From Drosophila miranda (lineage: Eukaryota > Arthropoda > Insecta > Diptera > Drosophilidae), in the NCBI RefSeq assembly GCF_003369915.1, contig NW_022881625.1, positions 2,852,001 to 2,916,000 of the forward strand: a stretch of DNA of 64,000 nucleotides, read 5' to 3'. Positions 36,469-46,160 of the stretch are shown here, piece by piece; within the stretch, counting starts at the first letter, position 1; each line of letters begins with the position of its first letter. The notes below the pieces were generated by a model, which worked only from the letters and a program-made list of their open reading frames with translations, was not told where the DNA came from and ran no database searches. The position numbers were made by a program, and so were the translations under genes.

Positions 36469-39201
36469 TTCAACTCAACCTGAATCACTGCAGGGCCGCA
36501 CAGGATCTCCTGACGCAGACGGTGCGCGAGCTTGGCTCTGAGGTGGCACTCCTCAGCGAACCACATAAGGTGGGCAGCAGCAGCAAAGCGGCCGCAATTC
36601 CGCGACACCAAGTCGGCAGACGGGTTCGTCCGAGGGTATGTAGGCGGCATATGGTTCTACAGCTGCTACCTGGCACCCAGCCTCTCACTGGAGACTTTCA
36701 GCCGCATTATGGACGAGCTGAGCTGCGATCTGCGAGGACGGAACAACGTCGTAGTCGGAGGCGACTTCAACGCCTGGGCCCTGGAATGGGGGTCCTCCCG
36801 TACAAACGCCAGAGGCCGCACGGTGTTGGGTGCTTTTGCCTCTCTGGACGTCGTCCTTCTGAACGAAGGGTCCCAACAAACTTTCAGCAGGGCAGGTGTA
36901 GGGTCGATCATCGATCTCACCTATGCCAGCAGAACGCTGGCCCGGCACGCACGATGGAGGATCAGCGACGTATACACTGCCAGCGACCACGAGGCCATAC
37001 TATGCACCCTGGGCACCCTTGCCCCATCGAGAGGTACCCCGTTCCGGCATGGGAAGGCGTACCGCCAGGACACGCTGAGGGCCCAAGCCTTCGCAAGCGC
37101 CCTTGAGAGCTACTCTGCAAACGATGCAGACGGAGCCAACGATATGGCGACCAAATTGGCGGACGAACTTGAAGGCGCCTGCGACCAGAGCATGCTACCG
37201 AGAGGGACGTCCCGGAAGCACAAGGATCCAGTTTTCTGGTGGAGCGAAGCGATTGCGGTTCTCCGTAGAACCTGCCACCGGGCCAGAAGGCTGCTCCAGC
37301 GCGCCAGAGGCACACCGCGCTGGGCCCGATGCAGCGAGACCTACATAGCGGCGAGGAAGGATCTGAAGACCGCCATAAGGAACAGCAAGAGGGAATGCTT
37401 CCTTAAGCTGTGTGATGCCGCCGAAGAGGACCCCTGGGGAGGCGCGTACAGGATGGTGGTGAAGAGGCTGAACGTGGGCAGCAAAGCTCCAACAGATCCA
37501 GAGGCACTGGAGGGTATAGTCAGGGCACTGTTTCCTCGAGGACGGCAGATACCTAGCTCCCTGCGGTTCGAGCATAGCCCGAGCGACATCTGCGAGGTTA
37601 CGGAAGCCGAGGTGTTGCAGGCAAGCAGAAACCTGATACCTAGGAAGGCTCCGGGTCCGGATGCGATCCCCAACAGCGCGTTGAAGCTGGCACTTCTTCT
37701 ACTCCCGAGGGAAGTTGCGGGCCTTTTTAACAAATGCCTCCAGGAGGGGACGTTCCCCGAGAGGTGGAAAAGGCAACGGCTGCTACTATTAACCAAGCCG
37801 GGCAAGCCGCCAGGGGTGGCCTCTTCCTACAGGCCCATCTGCCTTCTGGACTCCATGGGAAAAGTCTTCGAAAGGGTGATCGGTGCGAGGCTGAGCGCAG
37901 CCATCGAAGCAGCAGGCGGTCTCTCCCAGAACCAACACGGGTTCAGGAAAGGGAGGTCGACGCTGGACGCCATCTTGAGGGTCGTACAAACGGCGGAGGA
38001 AGCCATTGCTGGGACTAGGTGGAGAGGCGGAACCAAGTCCTATTGTCTGGTGGTGACACTGGACATAAGGAACGCCTTCAACTCGGCCGACTGGACCCGG
38101 ACGCTGGAGGCACTGAGGTCCTTCAACATCCCGGGCTACCTACTGAATATAGCGAGCAGCTATTTCAGCAATAGGGTGCTGACAATGGACACATGTCAGG
38201 GCTCTAGGACAAACGAAGTCTCAGTTTTGGGACCTCTGCTCTGGAACGCCATGTACGACGGGGTCCTACGGCTCCCGATGCCAGCCAACACTAACCTGGT
38301 GGGTTTCGCTGACGACGTCGCAATAGTGGCGGTAGCGAAGGAACTTGCCGCAGTGGAGGAGCTTGCCAACGTCGCCATACAAGCCGTCGAGGCGTGGCTA
38401 GCCGCCGCGGGGCTGGAGCTGGCGGCCCAAAAAACGGAGGCGGGCCTGATATCCAGCCGTAAAGTGGTCGAGACCGCCAGAGTGCAGGTTGGTGGGACCG
38501 CGATCGAATCGCAGAGGTCCATCAAGTACCTTGGAGTACTCATCGACACGCGACGTCCACACGAAGGCCGGTGGGACCGCGGGAGCGCTATCCAGGATGC
38601 TGCTAAACACCAGAGGGCCAAATCAGGCAACGAGTAAACTGCTGACGAGCGTCGGGACGTCGCAGATGCTCTACGCCGCACCGGTGTGGGCAGAAGCCGC
38701 GAAGGTGAGGAGCTACATGCGAGGAGTGGAGGCAACGTACAGACTGTGCGCCATTAGGATCGCGTGCTCGTTCCGGACCATCTCAGACGAAGCCGCGTTA
38801 GTCATTGCCGGGCAAGTTCCGCTCAGGGAGCTGATAAGGGAGAGGAAGGAGATCCATGGTGCCATGACGGACAGTGCAGCCGATGTACGCTCCAAAGCAG
38901 AAATTAAGGACGCCGCCAGAAGGTCCAGCATAGACAGATGGCAGACTCGATGGGTCCCATCGAGTCCGAGTGTGGCACAGGCATAGAGGAGGACGCTCGC
39001 CACGTCCTCTTCGACTGCCACAGGTTTGACCTCGAGCGTCAGACATTGGAGACAGCAGCAGGGTCTAGGGTCAGCACCGAGACTCTGGTGCCGCTGATGC
39101 TGGCAGACCCAAAGGTGTGGGAAGCGGCCGCGGAGTTCGACTCTAGCGTGATGCGAACGCTTAGGTCCTTGGAGAGAAGGCGGAAGGAGCAGACGGAGTA
39201 G
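36459..39201 (+). pseudogene. ORF2 (endonuclease and reverse transcriptase) of R1-like copy A
   Basis: Starts with ATG at 36459 inside the end of ORF1. The endonuclease N-terminus (IQLNLNHCRAAQDLL) runs to about 36590, where one extra base shifts the frame; the rest is open at 36532-38637. It shows GGDFNAW and SDHEAI (endonuclease), RKAPGPDAIPNSALK, SYRPICLLD, NQHGFRKGRST, and the catalytic FADDVAIV of reverse transcriptase. Near 38550 a deletion shifts the frame again, and the thumb continues at about 38560-38950. Near 38945 a further deletion removes the segment before the C-terminal ECGTG.EDARHVLFDCHRF region (Cys/His domain typical of R1-type elements), which ends at 39201. The 38550 break is shared with copy B. 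Confidence 0.87.
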
Positions 39202-39375
39202 GTGTCCACGCCACTGCGAAGCAATGCTTTGCGGCAGTACCGCAGTCCGCGGGGCCCCTAGTCCCAACATACTCTTGTCCGTTAAATTAAGTTAAATATA
39301 AATTGTATAGTATATATTATAGAGCAAATAAATAAGTATATGAATATAAAAAAAAAAAAAAAAAAGTGTACATGG

Positions 39376-40154
39376 GAGAAGATCTTGCGGATTGGCACGC
39401 GTCGCCTGGCTAAAAGCCTCGGCTTGACTTCCATCAATATTTTGGCATTCCTGGCATTTTCCTCATTTCTCATCGAATCATCGCGCAGGGCTCGTGAAAT
39501 TTGAGTGACTGTGTTGTTTACACATCTCAAGTAAATCCGACCCCGCGGCGACATCATCCTCGAGTGAATCATGGGGATTTCCTGGAAGCAATTGTCGCCT
39601 CCGCTGTGGCTTACCCAAGAGGAACACACAGTCCGAGGGGGATCTATGGCTGGTCGGATGGTTAGTCGGATTGGTTTGCGGTCTATGTCTGCCGTGCCGG
39701 CCTCTTGACGTCATCTGCCGTCTCGGTACTTGCCAAAAACCCCATCCAACCGGCCCTTTCCCCGCGCTGAGGTGTGCTAAACAGTCGGCCTGAGGGTGTA
39801 CGTGGGGGGAGCTGATGCAAAACTTTCGAAAGATTTAATGTATGCTGGCGCGGTGCCCGCGGTGTCGGGCCACATTTCACGCTTCATTTGCCAGCGACGG
39901 GCAAACCAAACGGACAGAGGGACGGACGGATGCCGGCGGTGACGTTGTCGTGTCGGGTTTGATTTTGATAAAATAAGCCAAAGTGCTCATCAATAATCAT
40001 TTCTGTAAAAATCCGTGAGCAAAGCAATTATTTTTACAAAATGAACGCCCGCTCCACACACCATTCAGGGCAATCCATTTTCTGTGTGTGTGTGTGCATC
40101 CTTCACACATCAAAAATAATAATAATTTGTGGGTAGAAACGTATGTACACGTAT
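39376..40154. other. Flank downstream of the R1-like insertion, no gene recognised
   Basis: Several short minus-strand frames but none with a domain I recognise. It contains a gacggacagagggacggacgg patch near 39905 and a (tg)n stretch near 40083. It looks like ordinary intergenic or intronic host sequence. Confidence 0.4.
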
Positions 40155-40359
40155 GGCCCGGCACGCCCGATGGAGGATCAGCGACGTATACACCGCCAGC
40201 GACCACGAGGCCATACTATGCACCCTGGGCACCCTTGCCCGATCGAGAGGTACCCCGTTCCGGCATGGGAAGGCGTACCGCCAGGACACGCTGAGGGCCC
40301 AAGCCTTCGCAAGCGCCCTTGAGAGCTACTCTGCAAACGATGCAGACGGAGCCAACGAT
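40155..40359 (+). mobile_element. 205-bp fragment of the R1-like retrotransposon endonuclease region
   Basis: Nearly identical to 36938-37142 of copy A, covering the segment that includes SDHEAI to SANDADGAND. It starts abruptly after gtacacgtat and ends before gtaacgcttgg. It has no poly-A and no other part of the element, so it is a translocated piece rather than an independent insertion. Confidence 0.9.
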
Positions 40360-41490
40360 GTAACGCTTGGATCAGCCGAGAGAGCTAGTTCGCAGCGCCA
40401 TCTAGTGGTCGGCACCGTAATGCCCGTGGCAGAGCATACACCCTCTATGGGCTAGGTTTGGGAGGTCACGAAAAGGGGCATAGGAAAGGGTGATAGATTT
40501 AACAGCCCAGATTGTCAACTTTCTCTGGCATTTCCCTTGTTCTATGAGAGGGCCCGAAGGTTTTAGCATGTTGAGGGGCTTGGCTTCGGTCTCTTCCCGT
40601 TTTGGCGCTCGACCCGAGCATTCGTTTTCTTTTATCAGAAAAAAATATATATTTTAGAGCAACGATGTTTTGGATCCAGACATCTGTGATATGTCACTGC
40701 TACAAAAATATTTCAAAACTTTGCCCCGCCCACTTCCGCCCCCACAAAGGACGAAAATCTGTGGCATCCACATTTTTTAAGATACGATAAAACCAAAAAC
40801 GCAGAATCGTAGAAGATTACTATATGTTCTAGAGTGTAAAATCTCAACCAGATCGTATAATTATTTTAGCCAGAATCAAGAAAACAATTTCATTCTTTCT
40901 CGCTCTGTCTCTCTCTAACACACAGGTTTCATGGTCGGTTTTGTCAATTGCAAAATATGAGTTCAAGGATCTCAGAACCTATAAGAGCCAGAGCAACCAA
41001 ATTTGGTATCCACACTCCTGTGATATCTGACCTTGACCGTTTCGTGTCCAAATTTCGCCACACCCCCTTCCGCCCCCGCAAAGGACGAAAATCTGGGGCA
41101 TCCACAAATCTCAGAGATTATTAAGGCTAGAGTAACCAAATTTGGTATCCGCACTTCTGTTAGATCTCACTATAAAACGTATATCTCAGAATTTCGCCCC
41201 ACCCCCTTCCGCCCCCACAAAGAACGAAAATCTGTTGCATCCACAATATTGCACATTCGAGAAAACTAAAAACGCAGAATCATAGATAATGACTATATCT
41301 ATCAGATTGCTGAATCTGGATCAGATCGGATCATTTTTGTAGCCAACAGCAAGAAATCAATTTGCAGTGGCCACGCAGCGCCCGACGTCACGCTCAGACT
41401 GATTTTCTGTCTCTCTCGCACGCACTCTTTGTCGTGTGGTTCAATATTAGCGGCGTCTGCCGCAGGAGAGCCATACTGACTTAGTATCGG
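40360..41490. repeat. Dispersed-repeat region with three imperfect copies of a motif
   Basis: The motif ccgcccccacaaaggacgaa and its surroundings recur at about 40736, 41072 and 41208. The first and third copies extend further (aacgcagaatcgtag / aacgcagaatcatag near 40798 and 41269). The region ends with agtatcgggtataac near 41483, similar to the retroposon end at 1373. I take it for a decayed repetitive element but cannot name it. Confidence 0.65.
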
Positions 41491-41509
41491 GTATAACTGT
41501 AGAGTTGCG

Positions 41510-43219
41510 GTGTACGCAGCAACTCACAACGTTCCCCCTCGTTTTTCTATTCAATTAACTAGGAAAACAAAAGGTGAAGCGGAGATTGAAATAAATTATG
41601 ACTCTGTCAAACGCACTTTGCAAAGAAAAAGACAGCCTTTCTTGCCAAAGCCTCCATCTTCTGCAGAGAATGTTCTGGAAGCCTTTCAAGGCGAAAATAT
41701 TATGAACCGTTTTGGAATAACCAAGGGAAATACTGCAAATCAGTTATATTAAAAAGTGTACGCATCGAGCTCGTTTGCTTATTGCATATTTTCATCAGAC
41801 AAGGTAATCACCTTGATGCAAGCCAACATTCCGGAGCATAATAGGCATTATTTAATTGATGCTACATTTAAAGTGTGCCCTTTTGGAGATTTTAAGCAAC
41901 TTTTAATAATTTATATTAAATATTTGCAGAAGGTAAATTTCTTCTTATGCTACACTTTATTTACTAACTCTAATCAAAAATTTTTTGTAATTAGATAACC
42001 CCTTTTGTTTTTGTTTTGATGACTCGCAAAACGGAGCTGTGTTATCAGCACTTATTCACATATATAGACTCGAACATTTGCTGCCTTAAAGGAGCATCCT
42101 TTATATAAGATTACGAAAAGGCAATGCGTAACGCGTTAAAAGGTCTGCATCCCAACATGAATTTTTACGCCTGTTGGTTTCATTTTACTCAAGCATGCAA
42201 GAAAAATGCCAAGCAATCGAGTGGTTTTGAAAATACGCTGAAATGCAATAAGAAAGCTTACATGCTATTTATGAAATTTTTGCAGTTGCCGCTTTTACCA
42301 GAAAGCAAAATTGTCGAAGCATTTAACCTTCTAAAAGGCGAAGCAATAAACTTAAATAAGAAACTGTTTTCTCCATTTTTAAAATATTTTAATATACAGT
42401 GGCTTAAAAAGGTATATTTTATTTATTGTTTAATAATTGAGTTGTATTTTACTTATTAATTTTTAACCCTAATTTTATAGGAGGGACCAAAAAGCATATC
42501 CGTGTTTAAGTGGTCAACTAGAACCACGAGCTCAGTAGATGCTTATAATTTGAATTTGGGAAATAAAATTCGAGCAAATGGGCACTTTTTTAAATTTGTT
42601 CAATGTCTTATTGATGCAGAATATGAAAAAAGTCGCGAGTTTGCTTTACTCTTTCAAAATGGTGGTAATGGAAATCAGACACAGAAGAAGAAATTACGTG
42701 TAAGTTGAATACATTTTAAGTTAATCGTTAAAAATAATATGTTAGCTTAATTATTTTTGTTCTCAGGATCGCTCAAAAAAAATAATGGACGCAATGGATC
42801 TTTTTGAAAGAGGTGAAATAGATATACAGGGATTTCTGACATGCACTGTTTCCTTAGCTGACCGCTTTTCAAAGCAGGACTTCTTTGAAGGGGTGGACAA
42901 TGAAAGCAATTTAACTGGAATGTCTTCTGATATGAAATCTTCCACATCGTCACTTTCATCGAATGCTTCTCATTCAAGTCAGTCATCTGATAAATCATTG
43001 GTTCAAATGAATCCATGCAATGTGTGCCTATGTAACCCAAAGTCTGTGTTGTTGCGCCCGTGCAATCACGTAAACATTTGTGGTACATGTTGGGATCAAA
43101 TTGTGGCCCACAACCAAGCAAAAAAAGAGTTGGAAGAAAATGAAAATATAAAGCCAAAATGTCCAAGTTGCAACCGAGAAGTCGAAGAGGCCATACGCAA
43201 TGTTTTTATTTACAATTAA
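41510..43219 (+). pseudogene. MULE-type transposase with C-terminal RING finger, four exons, two stops
   Basis: Exons inferred from frame and splice sites: about 41510-41932, 41995-42411, 42481-42699, 42767-43219. All three introns are 62-69 bp, GT-AG and phase 0, in an AT-rich Drosophila style. The second exon carries LMTRKTELCYQHLF, DYEKAMRNAL and CWFHFTQA, which fit the MULE transposase core (DDE fold); the third has RTTSSVDAYNLNLGNKI, the usual follow-on region. The last exon has a Ser-rich linker, then a C3HC4 RING (CNVCLC at about 43016, RPCNHVNICGTC, CPSC at about 43160) near its C-terminus, typical of ubiquitin ligases. In-frame TAA codons at 41750-41752 and 42106-42108 break it. The N-terminal zinc-binding part is not seen. 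Could be a transposon gene or a once-domesticated one. Confidence 0.75.
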
Positions 43220-43406
43220 CTTGTGTAAGTTAAGAACGACAAAATTTAAGAAAACTTCTATTATGATTTCTGTGTATTTGGACTATTGCACATTTTTTAA
43301 TTTCAATAAAATCATGTTATAAAATGAAATGCTGTCAAAAAAATATAAGTGTATTTTACATGCGAAATTAGTTAATTATTTTCTGGCGGACTTAAGTCGT
43401 TTCGAA

Positions 43407-43633
43407 ACGACATATCTCCGCCGTGTCACAAACGACATATCTCCGCGCGGAGATATGACGTTTTGAAACGACATATCTCCGCCGTTCCACAAACGACATA
43501 TCTCCGCGCGGAGTTATGACGTTTTGAGACGACATATCTCCGCGCGGAGGTATGTCGCTTTAAAACGACATAATTTCGCGCGGAGATATGTCGTTTGTGG
43601 ATCGGCGGAGATATGTCGTCGGAGATATGTCGC
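43407..43633. repeat. Array of palindromic 14-mers
   Basis: Twelve copies of one 14-mer (acgacatatctccg) or its reverse complement (cggagatatgtcgt) in 227 bp. Forward copies: 43407, 43432, 43468, 43493, 43529, 43565. Reverse copies: 43448, 43509, 43545, 43581, 43606, 43620. Four forward-reverse pairs are separated by 2 bp only (cg), forming near-perfect 30-bp palindromes at 43432-43461, 43493-43522, 43529-43558 and 43565-43594. Others stand alone or in direct order. Preceded by tcgtttcgaaacga, also palindromic. Confidence 0.95.
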
Positions 43634-43674
43634 TACCCCCCCCAGGACATAACTTACCCCCGGCTCCCCTGCAG

Positions 43675-44395
43675 ATTCAATGCTGTGCCACAGATGGCTT
43701 CGATGGGACCACCGCCCGTGTTGAGCTCCCTCTGGACAGGCGGCGCTTCTCCGGACACCCGCGGAGACTACTACGACGACCCCCACGAAGAGTACTCCGA
43801 CTGCCGCTACGAGGGCGACTACGAGGGCGACTACTCGATGCCCACCGAGGAGGACCAAGAGGAGGAGTCGTGCTCCTGTCAGAGCCAGAGCGAGTTCAGC
43901 TCGATAGAGCGCACCGAGTCGGACTCGGAGTGGGAGGAGCTCTCCGACGGCCCTTCCCCCAGGGTCTCCCCGCTGGAGTCCCTCGGCGCAGTCGTGCTCT
44001 CCACAATGCAGCCGGAGCACCGTCAGCGCATGGTGGCCTTGTACCACCTCGTCTTAGAGACCGCTGTGGTCAAGGTCGTGCTGCTGGTGCTGCAACTGCT
44101 GTGCTGCGCGGTGTTCTGGCTGGTCGAGAAGACCGTGGGCTTCAACGAAACCGTCGGCTCGAAGCGCCACCGATTGTGGAACAGCAAGTTCAAGCTGCGC
44201 ACCATCCAGCGCCAGTTGCTGTGGCGCATGGCCAATTCCCGGGGCGACGAGACGCTCGTCTTCTTTGCCGTGCTCATGACCACGCCCTGGCTGTTCTCCC
44301 TCAGCCTCCTGGGATTCATCCTGTCCCTGGCGGCGCTCCTGAAGAAGACCGTCGAGCAGCTGGTGTTCCAGATACGCCTGCACCTCGTGCTCTAG
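43675..44395 (+). CDS. Acidic two-pass membrane protein, terminal exon (function unknown)
   Basis: A plausible splice acceptor (ctcccctgcag) ends at 43674 and the frame is open from there. The first ATG of a conserved-looking start is at 43694, giving 233 aa to TAG at 44393-44395. Residues 20-85 are strongly acidic with Tyr/Asp/Glu and CSCQSQS; hydrophobic helices lie at about 124-146 and 187-216, separated by a basic loop (KRHRLWNSKFKLRTIQRQ). There is no signal peptide. The pattern suggests an acidic N-terminal domain followed by a two-helix hairpin, inferred only. Codon use is GC-rich as in Drosophila genes. I do not recognise the family. Sequence before the acceptor is the palindromic array, so any upstream exon has been displaced or lies far upstream, and expression from this locus is doubtful. 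Confidence 0.7.
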
Positions 44396-44777
44396 GGGCA
44401 GCCATCGAGCAGAAAGCAGCAAGCAGTATCCAATCACACACTGACAGAAGACACACGGCCACACGCCCGACACTCCACCCCTCCCCACAGAGATGTTTGC
44501 ACTTCCATTTGGGCATCTATTTTCGTTGATGCTGGCATCGCAATACACGGAATCGTCTCTCCATTTTTGGCCGCAATGAAAATAGATACCGAAATATTCG
44601 AAATTCAAAGTCAATTCCCACGAGAGAGAGCGAGACAGGCCTTCTTCTTTTGGTTTACGGCCTTTCTTTCTTTTGCCTTTGGCATCGCCCACTCCACTCT
44701 CTTTATTTTTCTTGCATTAAATTGGCAATAATATGAACTCGCCCTCCCTTTTTGCTTAGTAGTATTCCCCTGACGCC
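44281..44777 (+). repeat. Tandem duplication, first copy
   Basis: Last 115 bp of the membrane protein gene plus 380 bp downstream. It is repeated immediately at 44778. Confidence 0.95.
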
Positions 44778-45267
44778 CACGCCCTGGCTGTTCTCCCTCA
44801 GCCTCCTGGGATTCATCCTGTCCCTGGCGGCGCTCCTGAAGAAGACCGTCGAGCAGCTGGTGTTCCAGATACGCCTGCACCTCGTGCTCTAGGGGCAGCC
44901 ATCGAGCAGAAAGCAGCAAGCAGTATCCAATCACACACTGACAGAAGACACACGGCCACACGCCCGACACTCCACCCCTCCCCTTAGAGATGTTTGCACT
45001 TCCATTTGGGCATCTATTTTCGTTGATGCTGGCATCGCAATACACGGAATCGTCTCTCCGTTTTTGGCCGCAATGAAAATAGATACCGAAATATTCGAAA
45101 TTCAAAGTCAATTCCCACGAGAGAAAGAGACAGGCCTTTTGGTTTACGGCCTTTCTTTCTTCTGCCTTTGGCATCGCCCACTCCACTCTCTTTATTTTTC
45201 TTGCATTAAATTGGCAATAATATGAACTCGCCTTCTCTTTCTGCTTAGTAGTATTCCCCTGTCGCCG
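44778..45267 (+). repeat. Tandem duplication, second copy
   Basis: Repeats 44281-44777 with a period of 497 bp and a few differences (for example a loss near 45125). It contains a headless copy of the last 38 codons of the two-pass protein with its stop at about 44890-44892. Confidence 0.95.
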
Positions 45268-46155
45268 ATAGCCCGCATCCTCTGCGTTCCAGAATCTGCG
45301 GAAGTTTCCAGCGGGGGCTACTGGCGTGCATCAGCCGTCGAGTAGATTGAATGGGTACTCTGCCAGCATATATGTACTATGTGTGTGTGTGCCCAACTAA
45401 CGCAGACAACTGCGTTCTAGAATGAAATATTAATTCATTGGATACGCACACACAGATCCCCCTTCATCGCTCTCTGTTTCCCTCGGAGGGTGGCAGGGTA
45501 CTGGGTGTCTACGCTGCTCGGCGCTGGCCTGTATCTAATCGCGCCTGCCTTGCTGTGTACCCACTGTAGATGCATATGTACATACAGTTGTTAATCAATG
45601 TCCGTTGATTGTCGCATCGTTGCTTGGAAGGGGAATCCCCCTAATATTAAAGCTGGGATCCTATGCCAGAGCAGAACGCAATACTTTTCATATCCCACCT
45701 TGGGTTTCCTTAACCAATCCCATAACTTTCGACATTGACAATGGGGCTTCATCAGCATTCGTTCGCTCACAGTCATTATCATAATGATGATGATAATGAT
45801 AATAATGTGCATGTGTGTGGTGTGTGACTCTCGTTTTGGACCTGAGCTCAAAAGTGCAATGCACGGCAGAAAAATCAACACGAGCTGATTCAAGGGGTAA
45901 AGATATGTATCTTTGGCACACCGAAGTGCCGACACTCTTTCAATTCAAGCTTGTTCACAGCCCAGCGATTCGCAAATGCGGCCAATGAGTATGTGTTGTG
46001 AGTATATAACAGCCCATCCAATCCGATCAGGCGATTCATCAGTGAAGATTTTCTCTCCTTTCGCTTTTCTGCCTAGTGGGGTCCAAAGTGTGGGAAAAGC
46101 CACGAGGGCGTGAAACTCAAGAAAAGCATGAAGAAAATTACGATTGAACCGGTGA
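45268..46155. other. Intergenic stretch, no gene recognised
   Basis: Contains a (tgtg) run near 45380 and an AT/GATG microsatellite at about 45772-45806. No open frame with recognisable content. Confidence 0.5.
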
Positions 46156-46160
46156 CTAGC

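Larger units (their letters stand above)
34808..39363 (+). mobile_element. R1-clade-like non-LTR retrotransposon, copy A
   Basis: About 4.56 kb, bounded by the direct repeat aagtgtacatgg (34796-34807 and 39364-39375; the leading aa on the right could belong to the poly-A, so 10-12 bp). It ends in an AATAAA-like signal near 39327 and an A-run at 39349-39365. Order: 5' untranslated region, ORF1 with zinc knuckles, ORF2 with apurinic-type endonuclease, reverse transcriptase and a C-terminal Cys/His segment. GC-rich coding regions contrast with the AT-rich surroundings. Several frameshifts and one internal deletion near its 3' end make it inactive. Confidence 0.92.

Noticed and set aside
35239..38735. 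Long minus-strand frames over the R1-like element
   Set aside because: Shadows of GC-rich ORF1 and ORF2; the plus strand carries the protein motifs.
34808..39363. rDNA-specific R1 insertion
   Set aside because: The flanks are not 28S rRNA sequence and the target duplication is aagtgtacatgg, so the element is R1-like in protein only.
43407..43633. CRISPR-like array
   Set aside because: Repeats occur in both orientations without unique spacers of constant length, and the surroundings are eukaryotic.
44611..45186. 191-codon minus-strand frame
   Set aside because: It lies antisense to the duplicated 3' region and is produced by the 497-bp repeat.
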